Assembly: GCF_016019885.1 (NCBI RefSeq)
Contig: NZ_JAEANY010000002.1
Location: 718,058-782,057, forward strand
Length of the DNA: 64,000 bases
Origin: Aurantiacibacter sediminis
Lineage (GTDB): Bacteria > Pseudomonadota > Alphaproteobacteria > Sphingomonadales > Sphingomonadaceae
Direction: 5' to 3'
Part shown: one piece after another, positions 32,415-41,896 of the stretch
Layout: every line of letters starts with the position of its first letter
How positions within the stretch are numbered: position 1 is the stretch's first letter
The notes under the pieces: generated by a model
The model's input: only the letters and a program-made list of their open reading frames with translations
Databases searched by the model: none
What the model was told of the DNA's origin: nothing
Position numbers and translations under genes: made by a program

Positions 32415-34306
32415 ACGATCCCCAGGCGGGCGAGCGAACGGTCCAACATGATCAGCTGCCACAGCAAGCGGGAATGGTCCGACTTACCGGCGATATGCGC
32501 TTCGGAAAGCTGTGCCAGCTTCTCATTGTCGAACCAGCCCGTGCGCGCCAGCATCGCACTCTTGGCAATCCCCCGTGCTTTGCCTGCCAGCGGCCCGCGC
32601 AACCATTCGGCAATGGGCGTCACAAAGCCCTGCTTCGGCCGATAGAGAATGTCCTTAGGCAGATAGCGCTCCATCGCCTTCTTGAGCATATACTTGCCCT
32701 GCCCGCCCCGAACACGCAGCCCCTCCGGCAGACCGGCGGCGAACTCGACAAGACGGTGATCGAGGAGTGGCTCGCGCGCTTCCAGGCTCACCGCCATACT
32801 GGTGCGATCGACCTTGGTGAGAATGTCACCTGGCAACCAGAATTTGAGATCAGCATATTGCGCCGCATCCAGCCCGCTGCGGACCGGCGCATTGGCCATC
32901 AGATCCATGAACGGATGCTCCGCACGATAGCCTCGCATCAGTCCGATCTGGTCCTCGCTGAAGACCTGCATGCGAATTTCCGGCGGCGTGACGGACAGCG
33001 CCCGGGCATAGGCCTCCGGCCCGTTTCCGGCGAGGGATTGCAGGGTGGTCTTTGCTCGCAGCGGGCGCGGTGCCCAGTCGAGCTTGGGAAAAGCGTTCCC
33101 CAGCGGTTTCAGCACCCGGTGCCGCAGGCCATCGGGAAGGTATGATCGAATGCGCTCCTCATGTGCGTGAAACACCTGCCTGCGATAGCCGGCAAAGGCC
33201 TCGTCCGCTCCGTCTCCCGACAGCGCAACAGTCACGCTCTCCCGCGCCAATTGGCACACGCGCCATGTCGGCAAAGCGCTCGCATCGGCGAAAGGTTCAT
33301 CGAACATTCCGGCAATCGTCTCGATGGCATCAAACTGGTCGGAGCTGACCATGCGGCTCGCATGATCGGTGTTGAAAAGCTGCGCGACCTGTTCGGCATA
33401 CGATGTCTCATCCGCACTTTCGACATCGAAGCCGATTGAGCAAGTCTTGACCTTGCCCCGACTGCTCTCCGCCATGAAAGCGACGACGGTTGAGCTGTCC
33501 ACCCCGCCAGAGAGAAACGCGCCGAGCGGTACATCGGCGACCATTCGGCTTTCCACCGCCTGCTGCAGATGATGGAGCAGTTCCGCCTCAAGATCGCGCG
33601 GTTTGGCCTTGTGACGACGTTCAAAGCTGACGTCCCAATATTGCTGCGGCTTCGGCAGCGGTGAATCGTGCTTCAGCAGGAGCGTGTGACCGGCAGGGAG
33701 CTTGTGAACGCCGTAAAGGATAGAGCGATGATCGGGCACATAGCCCCAAGTCATGTAATCCTCGATCGCGCGCGGATCGACATCGCGGCGCAGCAGCGGG
33801 TGCGCGAGAAGGCCTTTCAATTCCGAAGCGAAGGCGAGCGAACCATCAGAGAGTTCGGTAAAGAACAGCGGCTTCACCCCGAGCCGGTCACGCGCGAGAA
33901 AAAGCGTCCGGTCCGCCCGATCATAAATCGCGAAGGCAAACATGCCGTCCAGATGCTTGACGCAGTCTTCGCCCCATTGCTGCCACGCCGCGAGGATGAC
34001 CTCCGTATCGCCCTCTGTCCGGAACTGAGCGCCACGCTCTTCCAACTCTTTACGCACAGCACGGAAATTGTAGATCTCGCCATTAAAGACGATCATCGCG
34101 CGCTCGTCCGCCGATTGCATGGGCTGCGGTGAGCCTGCGATATCGATGATCGAGAGTCGCCGGTGGCCCAGCCCTACTCCCGGCGCCGTCCATACGCCCG
34201 AGCCGTCCGGCCCGCGATGAGCGAGCACATCGCACATCCGTTTAACCCGCTGCGGGTCGACGGGCTTGATCGTTCCGAGGTGAAATAGTCCAGCGATCCC
34301 GCACAT
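32411..34306 (-). CDS. Asparagine-synthetase-like amidotransferase, exosortase A-associated
   Basis: This 631-aa class II glutamine amidotransferase has Cys2 as nucleophile (MCGIAGLFHLG), the GATase pocket (HRGPDGSG, VFNGEIYNFR) and a synthetase domain with the PPi loop FLSGGVDSSTV. It is related to AsnB but belongs to the XrtA-linked branch, and probably transfers ammonia to an exopolysaccharide precursor or amino-acid-like substituent instead of making free asparagine. It is the last gene of the leftward XrtA operon, 10 nt after xrtA, and overlaps zapE by 4 nt at the stops. AsnB activity itself cannot be excluded. Confidence 0.9.
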   Translation of the reverse strand: MCGIAGLFHLGTIKPVDPQRVKRMCDVLAHRGPDGSGVWTAPGVGLGHRRLSIIDIAGSPQPMQSADERAMIVFNGEIYNFRAVRKELEERGAQFRTEGDTEVILAAWQQWGEDCVKHLDGMFAFAIYDRADRTLFLARDRLGVKPLFFTELSDGSLAFASELKGLLAHPLLRRDVDPRAIEDYMTWGYVPDHRSILYGVHKLPAGHTLLLKHDSPLPKPQQYWDVSFERRHKAKPRDLEAELLHHLQQAVESRMVADVPLGAFLSGGVDSSTVVAFMAESSRGKVKTCSIGFDVESADETSYAEQVAQLFNTDHASRMVSSDQFDAIETIAGMFDEPFADASALPTWRVCQLARESVTVALSGDGADEAFAGYRRQVFHAHEERIRSYLPDGLRHRVLKPLGNAFPKLDWAPRPLRAKTTLQSLAGNGPEAYARALSVTPPEIRMQVFSEDQIGLMRGYRAEHPFMDLMANAPVRSGLDAAQYADLKFWLPGDILTKVDRTSMAVSLEAREPLLDHRLVEFAAGLPEGLRVRGGQGKYMLKKAMERYLPKDILYRPKQGFVTPIAEWLRGPLAGKARGIAKSAMLARTGWFDNEKLAQLSEAHIAGKSDHSRLLWQLIMLDRSLARLGIV

Positions 34307-34316
34307 GGGCGTGTCG

Positions 34317-35873
34317 TTAATCGACGTTCGCTGCGCGGTCTATCCATTCGCCGAGGCCAGCGGTGGATGAGCGGAAATCCGCGATAGTCTGCGCCGCATC
34401 CTCGCCAGCGCGCTGCTCGGTGGAGAGGATCAACATCGCGGTCGGGCGCGACTGCAGGAAAAGCTTGTCGCGCATGGTGTTGAGCTTCAGCATAATCTTG
34501 CTGCCACCCACCCAATCGCCTCTGCGATACCACGTCTCCGCAACGCGTTGATGCAGGCCGAGCGCCTGCAAGCGGTCGCCCTGAACCCCGTCACCGGATT
34601 GGGTCGCCGAAAGCCAGCGCCATTCAGTATCGGGGGGTAAGGCACCGTCTCCAAATCCGCCGGCCTCGCGCCCGTCGTTCTGCGCTGCATAAAGTGCAAG
34701 AACGACTTCGACTACGCGGCCGTCAGCGTCAGTATAGCTGGCAGACAGCCTGCGATCCGCGCCGCTGGCTCGCGGGTGCCAGGGATATGACTGCGCAGTG
34801 TCCACACGCGTCCAACCCGGCACGTCAGCCAAATTCGCCTGAGCGGGAAGCTCCGCTTCTAGCGAGCGCGCTGCCGTTGCCCATGCGAATGCAATGAGGG
34901 CAACTGCAAGTGCCCCTGCCACCACAGTGCGCCGCGCGGTCACGAACTGCTCTACCCAGTTGAACGCATCGCTGTTTGCGATTGCCGATCCGTCGATGAA
35001 AGGGTCTTCCACGCTGCGATCAAAGAACTTCCAGCCCATCGCCAGCAGCGCGCCCATCACCAGAGCGAAGAAAATCCACCCGTAAAAGATGTGATCGAAG
35101 CCAGCGGCGAAACTGATGCCCTGCGATTGCGCGATGTAAATCGTGCCCCATGCCCGCACTCCATTCGCGATGATCGGCAGGATGATCGCAACCGCCATAA
35201 AGGCGATGCGGCGCAGCCAGCTATCAAAGCAGACATGCGCCACGAGTGTACCGAGAGCGATCATGGCGATGAGAAATTTCACGCCTGAGCACGCTTCCGC
35301 GACTTCGAACAGTCCGGCAGGTGTATCGATAAACACGCCGTCGATGCGCGCCGGGATGCCGCTCGCCTCTGTCAGTGCGATGGTGATATCGGCAGTGATC
35401 ATTTGCAGGGCCGGAACCAGTTCCTCCCCAATGGGCACGAGAAATATGGCGTAGCAAAGCGGGAAAAGGAGCGCCCACGCAACGCGCGGGCCGATCAGAG
35501 CTACCGTGATTGCCTGCAAAGCGAGCACGGCGCCCAAATGCGTCGCTGTCGCGAGACCCGAAATATCGCCAAGTAACCAGATAAAAAGCGCGCCCGCAAA
35601 GCCCACAAGCCCGGGCCACCACGGCCGTGGCGTCAGTTTCGCAAGCTCCGGCGCGCGCTGCCAGACCAGCCAGGCTAGGATGAGCGGCACCAGCAAGATG
35701 TGATTGTAAGTCGAACTGTCCCACCATTGCAGCGCCATTTCCGACCATGCTTTCGCAAAGACGGCGAAGAGGGCGAGCCATGCCACGGCCAGATAGGCAA
35801 GAGGCGCGCGCCATTGCGGCGCAATCCGATCGGTCAGCGCGGCACGCTGCGGAGAGGCAAGATCAAGCGGCAT
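34317..35873 (-). CDS. xrtA: Exosortase A fused to EpsI domain
   Basis: Exosortase A is a membrane transpeptidase predicted to cleave PEP-CTERM tails from exported proteins, functionally analogous to sortase. The 518-aa protein has eight or so membrane helices. The catalytic residues are Cys195 (EACSGVKFL), Arg240 (NGVRAWG) and His261 (DHIFYGW). From about residue 310 a periplasmic EpsI (DUF3485) domain follows after an additional helix, often a separate gene. It overlaps the glycosyltransferase gene by 11 nt at its start. The context of export, chain-length and ligase genes is the classic XrtA/EpsH exopolysaccharide locus. Confidence 0.95.
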   Translation of the reverse strand: MPLDLASPQRAALTDRIAPQWRAPLAYLAVAWLALFAVFAKAWSEMALQWWDSSTYNHILLVPLILAWLVWQRAPELAKLTPRPWWPGLVGFAGALFIWLLGDISGLATATHLGAVLALQAITVALIGPRVAWALLFPLCYAIFLVPIGEELVPALQMITADITIALTEASGIPARIDGVFIDTPAGLFEVAEACSGVKFLIAMIALGTLVAHVCFDSWLRRIAFMAVAIILPIIANGVRAWGTIYIAQSQGISFAAGFDHIFYGWIFFALVMGALLAMGWKFFDRSVEDPFIDGSAIANSDAFNWVEQFVTARRTVVAGALAVALIAFAWATAARSLEAELPAQANLADVPGWTRVDTAQSYPWHPRASGADRRLSASYTDADGRVVEVVLALYAAQNDGREAGGFGDGALPPDTEWRWLSATQSGDGVQGDRLQALGLHQRVAETWYRRGDWVGGSKIMLKLNTMRDKLFLQSRPTAMLILSTEQRAGEDAAQTIADFRSSTAGLGEWIDRAANVD

Positions 35874-37095
35874 CGCGCTCTGCCTGCTTTTCGGAAGCTG
35901 ACACGCCCATCAGCTTCGGCAAATCGGCGAGCATGGCCGGCCAGCCCATGTGATCGACGACGAACTGACGCGCCGCAGTTCCGAGTTCCTTGGCTGCGGA
36001 AGTCTCTTCAGCAAGACGCAGGAGCTTCGCGACGAAAGCGCTGTCGTCCTCGGCAATAACAAAATGCTGATTGCTGCGCGCCGGGATACCCGTTGCCGCG
36101 TCGGGCGAGACAATCACCGGACGCGCCATAGCCATGGCTTCGATCACCTTATTCTGCACCCCGCGCGCGATAGTCAGCGGTGCCACGACGACGTCAGCGC
36201 CTGCCAGCCAAGGACGGGTATCGGGCACTTCGCCGACGACACTGGTGCCGTTCTGCCCATTTAGAGCTTGCACAGCGCGGTTCGGCGCGCGGCCCACAAT
36301 GTGGAATTGGGCGTCTGGCAGGAAGCGCCGGATCTGCGGCATGATCGCCTGCGTCATGCGCGAGACCGCATCGATATTGGGCGCGTAATCCATCTGACCG
36401 GTAAACACGTAATGCGGGCCGTCGCTTGCCAGAAAAGACTCGGCAGTCACGCTCGCCGGATCGAAGTGGTTGCAATCGATGCCGTTTGAGAGCGCGCGGA
36501 TGTTCCGGCCCCTTGGCACGCGGCTCCGCAGCAAATCTGCCTCGGCTTCGCTCACCAGCAACGTGGCATCGGCGCGCGCGGCCAGATCGGCTTCGATCTT
36601 CCGCAACATTCGCCATTCTCGGGCATCGATCAAAGCGCGCGGTCCTAGGCCATGGGACGCGTATGCCTCGAACTTGGCCGAATCGACATCGACGAGATCG
36701 ACTATCAGGCGGCCCGCCCAATCATCCGGCACGTATTGCGCCATCTGGCCGGAGAACACGTAGATCGCGCCGATGTTTTCGCGTTCCAGCGCCTTGCGGA
36801 CCCAGTCGTGCAAGTCAGGGGAGCGAAAAGCAGAAAAACTCACCGGTTCACGTCGCACAATCGCTTCGCATCCCGCGAGCAGCAGGGACTTTGATCCGCG
36901 CGGCATGCAAAAGCTGGCCGCCAGCTCTATCAATTCATGCTGATGCGCAAAGTCACGCTCATCCTCGGCAAGGCATCCGACATGCACGGGCGCGATCTGC
37001 GCCAGCGCCTTCAGGATGTGATGCGAGCGGATTTTGTCACCGCGATCGGGCGGGAACGGCAGGCGGTGCGCCAGAAAGAGGATGTCGCCGCTCAC
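35863..37095 (-). CDS. Glycosyltransferase, exosortase A-associated (GT4-like)
   Basis: The 410-aa cytoplasmic enzyme resembles the XrtA-linked sugar transferase family: ILFLAHRLPFPPDRGDKIRS at the N-terminus, and a C-terminal Rossmann half with FTGQMDYAPNIDAVSRM, FHIVGRAPNRAV and the nucleotide-sugar region VVAPLTIARGVQNKVIEAMA. It likely adds a sugar to the undecaprenyl-linked repeat unit. The start GTG at 37095 overlaps the FemAB-like gene's TGA by 4 nt (GTGA); an upstream start at 37158 would lie within that gene. The donor and acceptor are not inferable. Confidence 0.9.
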   Translation of the reverse strand: MSGDILFLAHRLPFPPDRGDKIRSHHILKALAQIAPVHVGCLAEDERDFAHQHELIELAASFCMPRGSKSLLLAGCEAIVRREPVSFSAFRSPDLHDWVRKALERENIGAIYVFSGQMAQYVPDDWAGRLIVDLVDVDSAKFEAYASHGLGPRALIDAREWRMLRKIEADLAARADATLLVSEAEADLLRSRVPRGRNIRALSNGIDCNHFDPASVTAESFLASDGPHYVFTGQMDYAPNIDAVSRMTQAIMPQIRRFLPDAQFHIVGRAPNRAVQALNGQNGTSVVGEVPDTRPWLAGADVVVAPLTIARGVQNKVIEAMAMARPVIVSPDAATGIPARSNQHFVIAEDDSAFVAKLLRLAEETSAAKELGTAARQFVVDHMGWPAMLADLPKLMGVSASEKQAERDAA

Positions 37096-38150
37096 CCCAG
37101 CCCCCTCGCAATAATAGGGCCGAGCCGATTGGCGATGGGAAGTGGTAGTCGCTTCCATAAGGCGATGCGCGACTGATGTCTGGCGCTGTTGGGATCGACA
37201 TCGCGCGCTTCATACCCCGGCGCTGTCCAGCGCGCGTACGACAGAGGTTCCGGCTCGAAGCCCCAGTTTTTCTTGAACGCATAGGCGCCGCTGTTCGTCT
37301 TGCTGCGCCCAAAATCGAAGCGATCGCAGCCGCGTTCGCGCGCGTGCAGCATCAGAGCATAATACATACGATCATTTGCCCGCAGCGCCCGCGCCGCCCA
37401 CACGCCGCCGCCCCAATAGGGCAGCACAGCCCCGTCGTGATAGAGCGACAGCACGCTGGCAACAGGAGTCTCGTCGCTCCAAACGGTCAGGATATCGGCA
37501 TCGAGCGTGTCCAGAACCGCATCGAAAAGCGAGAGCGGGAAGACAGGTGTGCCAAGGTTTCGCACGCTTTCGGCGTAGACTGCATAATGCGCATCGCGGT
37601 CTCGCCGATCGATGCCGATAGTGACTTTCAGATCGTTTCTCAGACCCTTGCGAACCTCGGCGCGTTGCTTGCGCGGGATTTGCAGCAATTGCGCTTCATC
37701 GTCCTTGGCGAGCAACTGTACGAAACCGCAATGGCTTTCCGTCTGTATGTCCCAGCCTTCGCCGGCCTCTCCGCCGCGCAATTCCACGCTAGGGCAATTC
37801 AGGCGGACCGCCAGTTCCTGTGCGGCTCCTCCCAGCGCTACGATCGCGCGCTGGTCGGCGGAGATGATGCCTCCTTCGACCGCAAAGCCACTCGAAGTAA
37901 GAGCGCGGCCGAATATCGGTGAATGAACTTCGGTCAGAGGCAACCAGCCTGTCAGCTCACCCGCCTGTTCGGCGACGAGGCCGTGCGCGCGGTTGCCAGT
38001 GCCTGCCTCTACCGCGCTCAGCCATGGCGGGCGATGGAAGACCGAGCCTCCTCGCCGCGCAACGAACGCTTCAATCCGCTTCACTTCGTCAGGGTGACGT
38101 AAATCCGCTGCGCGAATCGCGGGCGCATCGATGGCGAAAGGCGCATTCAC
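37092..38150 (-). CDS. FemAB-like protein, exosortase A-associated
   Basis: The 352-aa protein is a GNAT-fold FemAB relative, a family known for adding amino acids from aminoacyl-tRNA to peptidoglycan precursors. In XrtA loci it probably transfers an amino-acyl group to the polysaccharide or to a lipid intermediate. Conserved segments are VFHRPPWLSAV, ALTSSGFAVEGGII, IPRKQRAEVRKGLRND, DRMYYALMLHARERGCDRFDFGRSKTNSG and FKKNWGFEPEPLSY. GTG 38150 overlaps the deacetylase stop by 4 nt (GTGA), a better start than the longer frame extending 67 codons upstream into the deacetylase gene. Confidence 0.9.
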   Translation of the reverse strand: MNAPFAIDAPAIRAADLRHPDEVKRIEAFVARRGGSVFHRPPWLSAVEAGTGNRAHGLVAEQAGELTGWLPLTEVHSPIFGRALTSSGFAVEGGIISADQRAIVALGGAAQELAVRLNCPSVELRGGEAGEGWDIQTESHCGFVQLLAKDDEAQLLQIPRKQRAEVRKGLRNDLKVTIGIDRRDRDAHYAVYAESVRNLGTPVFPLSLFDAVLDTLDADILTVWSDETPVASVLSLYHDGAVLPYWGGGVWAARALRANDRMYYALMLHARERGCDRFDFGRSKTNSGAYAFKKNWGFEPEPLSYARWTAPGYEARDVDPNSARHQSRIALWKRLPLPIANRLGPIIARGLG

Positions 38151-39067
38151 AACGCTACCGAGCTTTTTGCGGCCCTCTCCGCTTGCAATCGCGTGGCCTC
38201 GCGGTGCGCAATCACGTCGATCCGGCCCCAGGAAAACTCCTTCACCAACTGTCGCAGCTTGTCCGCCATGCGGTGGAGATTGGTGTAGTGGCGAAGCCGC
38301 GATTTGATTGGTGCACCTGAAACACGCGGCTGTCCGGGATCGATTTCCCACGGGTGGAAATAGAAGATCGCCGGCTTTTCCGCCTCGCGATTGACCTGAC
38401 GGATCGCCCAGCGACTGAAGGCATAGGGCAGCACACGGAAGAACCCTCCGCCACCTGCTGCCAGTCGCTTTCCGCGGAATTCTGCAGTTGTAACAGGCAG
38501 TTCCACCATCGGATCCCAGGGCAAGGGATTGAAAGCGAAGCGCGGCGCTTCCGCCCAGCCATAATGGTCGTGCGCAACAGGGGCGACGCTGGACGAATAG
38601 AGATAACCCTGCTCCGCAAGCTCCATGAAAGCCCAGGGTGTGCGGTGATCGATAGAGAAGCTGGGGGCGCGGTATCCGATCACGCGGTCACCGCAGCAAT
38701 CTTCGATCGTCTTGCGGGTCCGCTCGATATCGCGTGCAAACGTTTTGCGATCCATGCGGAAAACACGCTCATGATCCCAGCCATGGCTGGCGATTTCGTG
38801 ACCACGCGCCACGATTTCGCGGAGCAAGCTCTTTTGTCGTTCGGCCACCCAGCCCAGCGTGAAAAAGGTGGCGCTGGCATCCGCTTCATCGAACAGGTCG
38901 AGGATTTCGTGCACGTTGCGCTCGACACGGTCGTCAAGTGTCGCCCACTGATCACGCTCGATTACATCCTCGAACGCGCCGACCTGGAACCAATCCTCGA
39001 CATCGACCGACAGGCCATTGGTTATGACCGTTTCAGCGCGCGTTGTATCGAGATTGATCGCGTTCAC
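38147..39067 (-). CDS. Polysaccharide deacetylase, exosortase A-associated
   Basis: This 306-aa NodB-type deacetylase removes acetyl groups from sugar residues of the polymer. The metal site is Asp22/Glu24/Asp25 in SVDVEDWFQVG with His95 and His99 (SHGWDHE). The C-terminal part, FYFHPWEIDPGQPR...SRLRHYTNLHRM, is the DUF3473 extension found only in the PEP-CTERM-associated branch. There is no signal peptide, so the enzyme may act in the cytoplasm on lipid-linked precursors. It lies 13 nt after the AAA ATPase gene. Confidence 0.93.
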   Translation of the reverse strand: MNAINLDTTRAETVITNGLSVDVEDWFQVGAFEDVIERDQWATLDDRVERNVHEILDLFDEADASATFFTLGWVAERQKSLLREIVARGHEIASHGWDHERVFRMDRKTFARDIERTRKTIEDCCGDRVIGYRAPSFSIDHRTPWAFMELAEQGYLYSSSVAPVAHDHYGWAEAPRFAFNPLPWDPMVELPVTTAEFRGKRLAAGGGGFFRVLPYAFSRWAIRQVNREAEKPAIFYFHPWEIDPGQPRVSGAPIKSRLRHYTNLHRMADKLRQLVKEFSWGRIDVIAHREATRLQAERAAKSSVAL

Positions 39068-39080
39068 CGCGAAGCACTCC

Positions 39081-40235
39081 TTACGCGGCCTTGCTCGAAT
39101 CCATTTCGCTTTCGATCCATTCGATCAGCATCGTCAGCGTTTGGCGAATGGAGCGTTCCTGCTCGAAAGTCTTGGCCTCGATGCGAGCGATCTGTTCGCG
39201 CATTATTTCGATTTCGGGATTGAGGATATTGGCAGCGGCCTCATCCGTCTGATTAGCCAGCTCTACAATCGCCTGCTGCAATTCCGCAATCTGCGCATCT
39301 CGCTCTGCAAGAGCGGCTTCGAATTGCTCCACATCGACGCGCGGCGTGGTGGGCATGGCCTTTACCGGCTCGAATTCGGGATCTTTCTTCTTCAGCGCAG
39401 AAGGCGCGGCGGCGGGGAAGGCGCGCTCCGCCTCCATTTCCTGCAGCACCGATTGCAGCATGGCCGCATCGATACGCGAGCGCTCCTCGACAGCGCCGAG
39501 CAAAAGCAGGCGATTGGCGATCTGGTTCACGCGGCGCGGTATGCCGCCCGATGCTTCGAACAATTCGGCATAGACGCGCTGATCGAAAGCCGGATTACCA
39601 TCCCAACCCACCTTTTTGAGGCGGTGGATGATATAAGGTTCGATCTCGCTCTTCTGCATGGGTTCGAGGTGATGCGCCGCGATGACACGCTGGCGCAGCT
39701 GCTCGAGCCCGCCATCATTCTGCAGCGTAACGCGGAACTCTGGCTGACCGAGAAGCAGGGTCTGGAGCAGCGGATGATTGCCGAGCTGGAAGTTCGAGAG
39801 CATCCGCAGCTCCTCGAGAGCTGGCACGGAAAGGTTCTGCGATTCGTCGACGATCAGGAGACAGCGACGACCTGCGCGCGCCTCTGCGTGAAGGTAGCCT
39901 TCGATTTCAGTGAGCGCAGATGCCTTGTCATGGCCTTCGATATCGAGGCCCATGGATGCGGCGACGACATGTACGATTTCTTCCTCGTCCAGCTTGCTTG
40001 TCACGATCTGGGCGACGGTCACCTGCTGGGTGTCGAGGCTTTCGAGCATATGCGCGACGAGCGTCGATTTACCTGAGCCCACTTCACCAGTGATGACGAT
40101 AAAACCTTCACCCTGCGCCAGGCCATAGCCGAGGTAAGACAGCGCCTTGCGGTGCGTGATCGAGCGGAAATAAAATTCCGGATCGGGCGTCAGCTGGAAA
40201 GGTTTGCCGGTGAGGCCGTAAAAATTGTCGAACAT
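39081..40235 (-). CDS. AAA ATPase, exosortase A-associated (ExeA/GspA-like)
   Basis: The 384-aa ATPase begins with the MFDNFYGLTGKPFQLTPDPE module typical of ExeA/TniB-like proteins, has Walker A GEVGSGKST at residues 50-58 and Walker B LLIVDESQNLS, and a C-terminal coiled-coil (from about 305: LAERDAQIAELQQAIVELAN). The family in XrtA loci is thought to assist assembly or transport of the EPS machinery. No membrane segment or peptidoglycan-binding domain is visible, unlike ExeA. It is followed by the deacetylase gene (13-nt gap). Confidence 0.9.
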   Translation of the reverse strand: MFDNFYGLTGKPFQLTPDPEFYFRSITHRKALSYLGYGLAQGEGFIVITGEVGSGKSTLVAHMLESLDTQQVTVAQIVTSKLDEEEIVHVVAASMGLDIEGHDKASALTEIEGYLHAEARAGRRCLLIVDESQNLSVPALEELRMLSNFQLGNHPLLQTLLLGQPEFRVTLQNDGGLEQLRQRVIAAHHLEPMQKSEIEPYIIHRLKKVGWDGNPAFDQRVYAELFEASGGIPRRVNQIANRLLLLGAVEERSRIDAAMLQSVLQEMEAERAFPAAAPSALKKKDPEFEPVKAMPTTPRVDVEQFEAALAERDAQIAELQQAIVELANQTDEAAANILNPEIEIMREQIARIEAKTFEQERSIRQTLTMLIEWIESEMDSSKAA

Positions 40236-40258
40236 TGAAGTGTTCCCCTTAAACCTCG

Positions 40259-41896
40259 TCAGAATGTATACCGCAAACCGACCAGCGCCGAGGCGCCTTG
40301 GAAGTCGGGCAGGTTTTCACGAGTGATGCCATCAAGGCCGACGGCGGCGGTGCCGGTCAGACCTTCGATGAATGAGCGATTGTAAGCAGCATTGACGCTG
40401 TAGCCATAGGCGACCCCGGTATCGGCCACGCCGCTATCGAACAGCGAGCCGAATGCGCCAAAAGACAAGTCGGAATTGCGATCAAGCCGGTGTCCTAACG
40501 TGCTGGCGATCCAGAATGTTTCGTCTGCAATGCCATCGGTCTCAGCCAGGATTGTGTCTTCCCCGGCAATGAAAGTGCGGCGATCATATCCAGCGCCAAT
40601 GCTGTAAGACCAACGCGCCTGCTGACCGCCATAGCCAAGCGATACTCCACGGCTACGGAACACACCCGAGCGGAGCGAGCCTAGACGCGCGAGAGCGCAA
40701 TTATCGCCCTCAACGCCGATGACGCAGCCTCCGAGGTCGCCCGTTACGGGATTGCGGAATGCTTCGAATTCGGTGCCAAGCTCATCCAACGTGCCGACCA
40801 ATTGGCCGCCAAAGCTGTTGAGATTGTCGTAGACCGACACGCCCAGGCTGCTGCTCGCATTCGGCTGGTAAGTGAGGTTGCCATAATAGGTCATGGAACC
40901 ATATCGGCGGCCCAAACCGGCACTCAGCGATGTACGGCGGCTTGGGCGCCACATGACGCCGACATCCCAGATGATGCCGTCTGTCTCATATGCGATTTCG
41001 CGCGGCGTGCTGGTATCGGTGACAAAGCGGCCGTCAGGTCCGATCACGGGATTATCATCGGCGTCCCGCAAGGCATCACGGCTTGAGACTTCGACATTCT
41101 CATATCCGATACCGCCGACAAGGGCGACATTGGGCGAGACCGGGACAGTCACGTCGCCGCGGACGTAGACATCATCGATACGCTGATCGAGATTGGAGAC
41201 ATCCTGCCGGTTCCACCCGGCGCCTACACCTACCCCGACGGGAAGCACCGTATCAGGCGCGAAGCCGATGCGCGCACCGAGATTATGCGTGACGGATTCG
41301 TCGAACACATCAATCGTGTCGCCATCGGGCGTGAGCTGCGGCACATCGACCGATTCAGCACGAGTATAGCCGAGGCGATACGCGCCGGTGACTTCCGCCT
41401 GGTCGATTTGCGTGCGGACCGCAGGGCCCGCATAAATCGAGTAGACCTGCGTCGTAAAATCATCGTCGGCACCAAAAGCACCGATCGAAGTCCCTCCATT
41501 GCCGTCAAGCCGCGTGCGCGAGGCAAGCGCGCCTGCCTCCAGCGTCAAATTCGGACCAGCGACGGCCAAAGAGGTTCGCGCTATGCCGGAGATCGTATCG
41601 GCATCCGAAACATCATCGCTCCATCCGAAGCGCCGTTCATAACGCACCGAGACGGAACCGGAACTGTAACGCCCACCAAAACCTGCATCGACGCCCGCCG
41701 CAACGCGGGTGAAAGTGACGAAGTCGTCGCCAGGCTGTAGCTCGGCGGTGACCACTTGAGCAGCCTCGATATATGGCGCGATTTCCACGCCACGCTCAGT
41801 TGAGCGCGCTTCATCGGATCCCTCATCAAGGTCCTGCGCCATCGCAGCAACGGGGAAGGTGGCCAGACACATGGCCAGCGCGTTAAGAGTGCGCAT
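40259..41896 (-). CDS. Outer-membrane beta-barrel, exosortase A-associated
   Basis: The 545-aa protein has a signal peptide (cleaved after AAMAQ, near residue 21) and many alternating hydrophobic strands ending in Gly/Arg/aromatic pairs, with a final Tyr-Thr-Phe (LVGLRYTF), the C-terminal Phe required for BAM insertion. This is the PEP-CTERM-associated outer-membrane family found in XrtA loci, presumably the passage or docking pore for the polymer or the sorted proteins. Its start shares one base with the stop of the tyrosine-kinase-like gene (TGATG). Confidence 0.88.
   Translation of the reverse strand: MRTLNALAMCLATFPVAAMAQDLDEGSDEARSTERGVEIAPYIEAAQVVTAELQPGDDFVTFTRVAAGVDAGFGGRYSSGSVSVRYERRFGWSDDVSDADTISGIARTSLAVAGPNLTLEAGALASRTRLDGNGGTSIGAFGADDDFTTQVYSIYAGPAVRTQIDQAEVTGAYRLGYTRAESVDVPQLTPDGDTIDVFDESVTHNLGARIGFAPDTVLPVGVGVGAGWNRQDVSNLDQRIDDVYVRGDVTVPVSPNVALVGGIGYENVEVSSRDALRDADDNPVIGPDGRFVTDTSTPREIAYETDGIIWDVGVMWRPSRRTSLSAGLGRRYGSMTYYGNLTYQPNASSSLGVSVYDNLNSFGGQLVGTLDELGTEFEAFRNPVTGDLGGCVIGVEGDNCALARLGSLRSGVFRSRGVSLGYGGQQARWSYSIGAGYDRRTFIAGEDTILAETDGIADETFWIASTLGHRLDRNSDLSFGAFGSLFDSGVADTGVAYGYSVNAAYNRSFIEGLTGTAAVGLDGITRENLPDFQGASALVGLRYTF

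Noticed and set aside
34317..35873. Frameshifted fusion of separate xrtA and epsI genes
   Set aside because: The frame is uninterrupted across the junction and XrtA-EpsI fusions are a known arrangement, so it is reported as a natural fusion.
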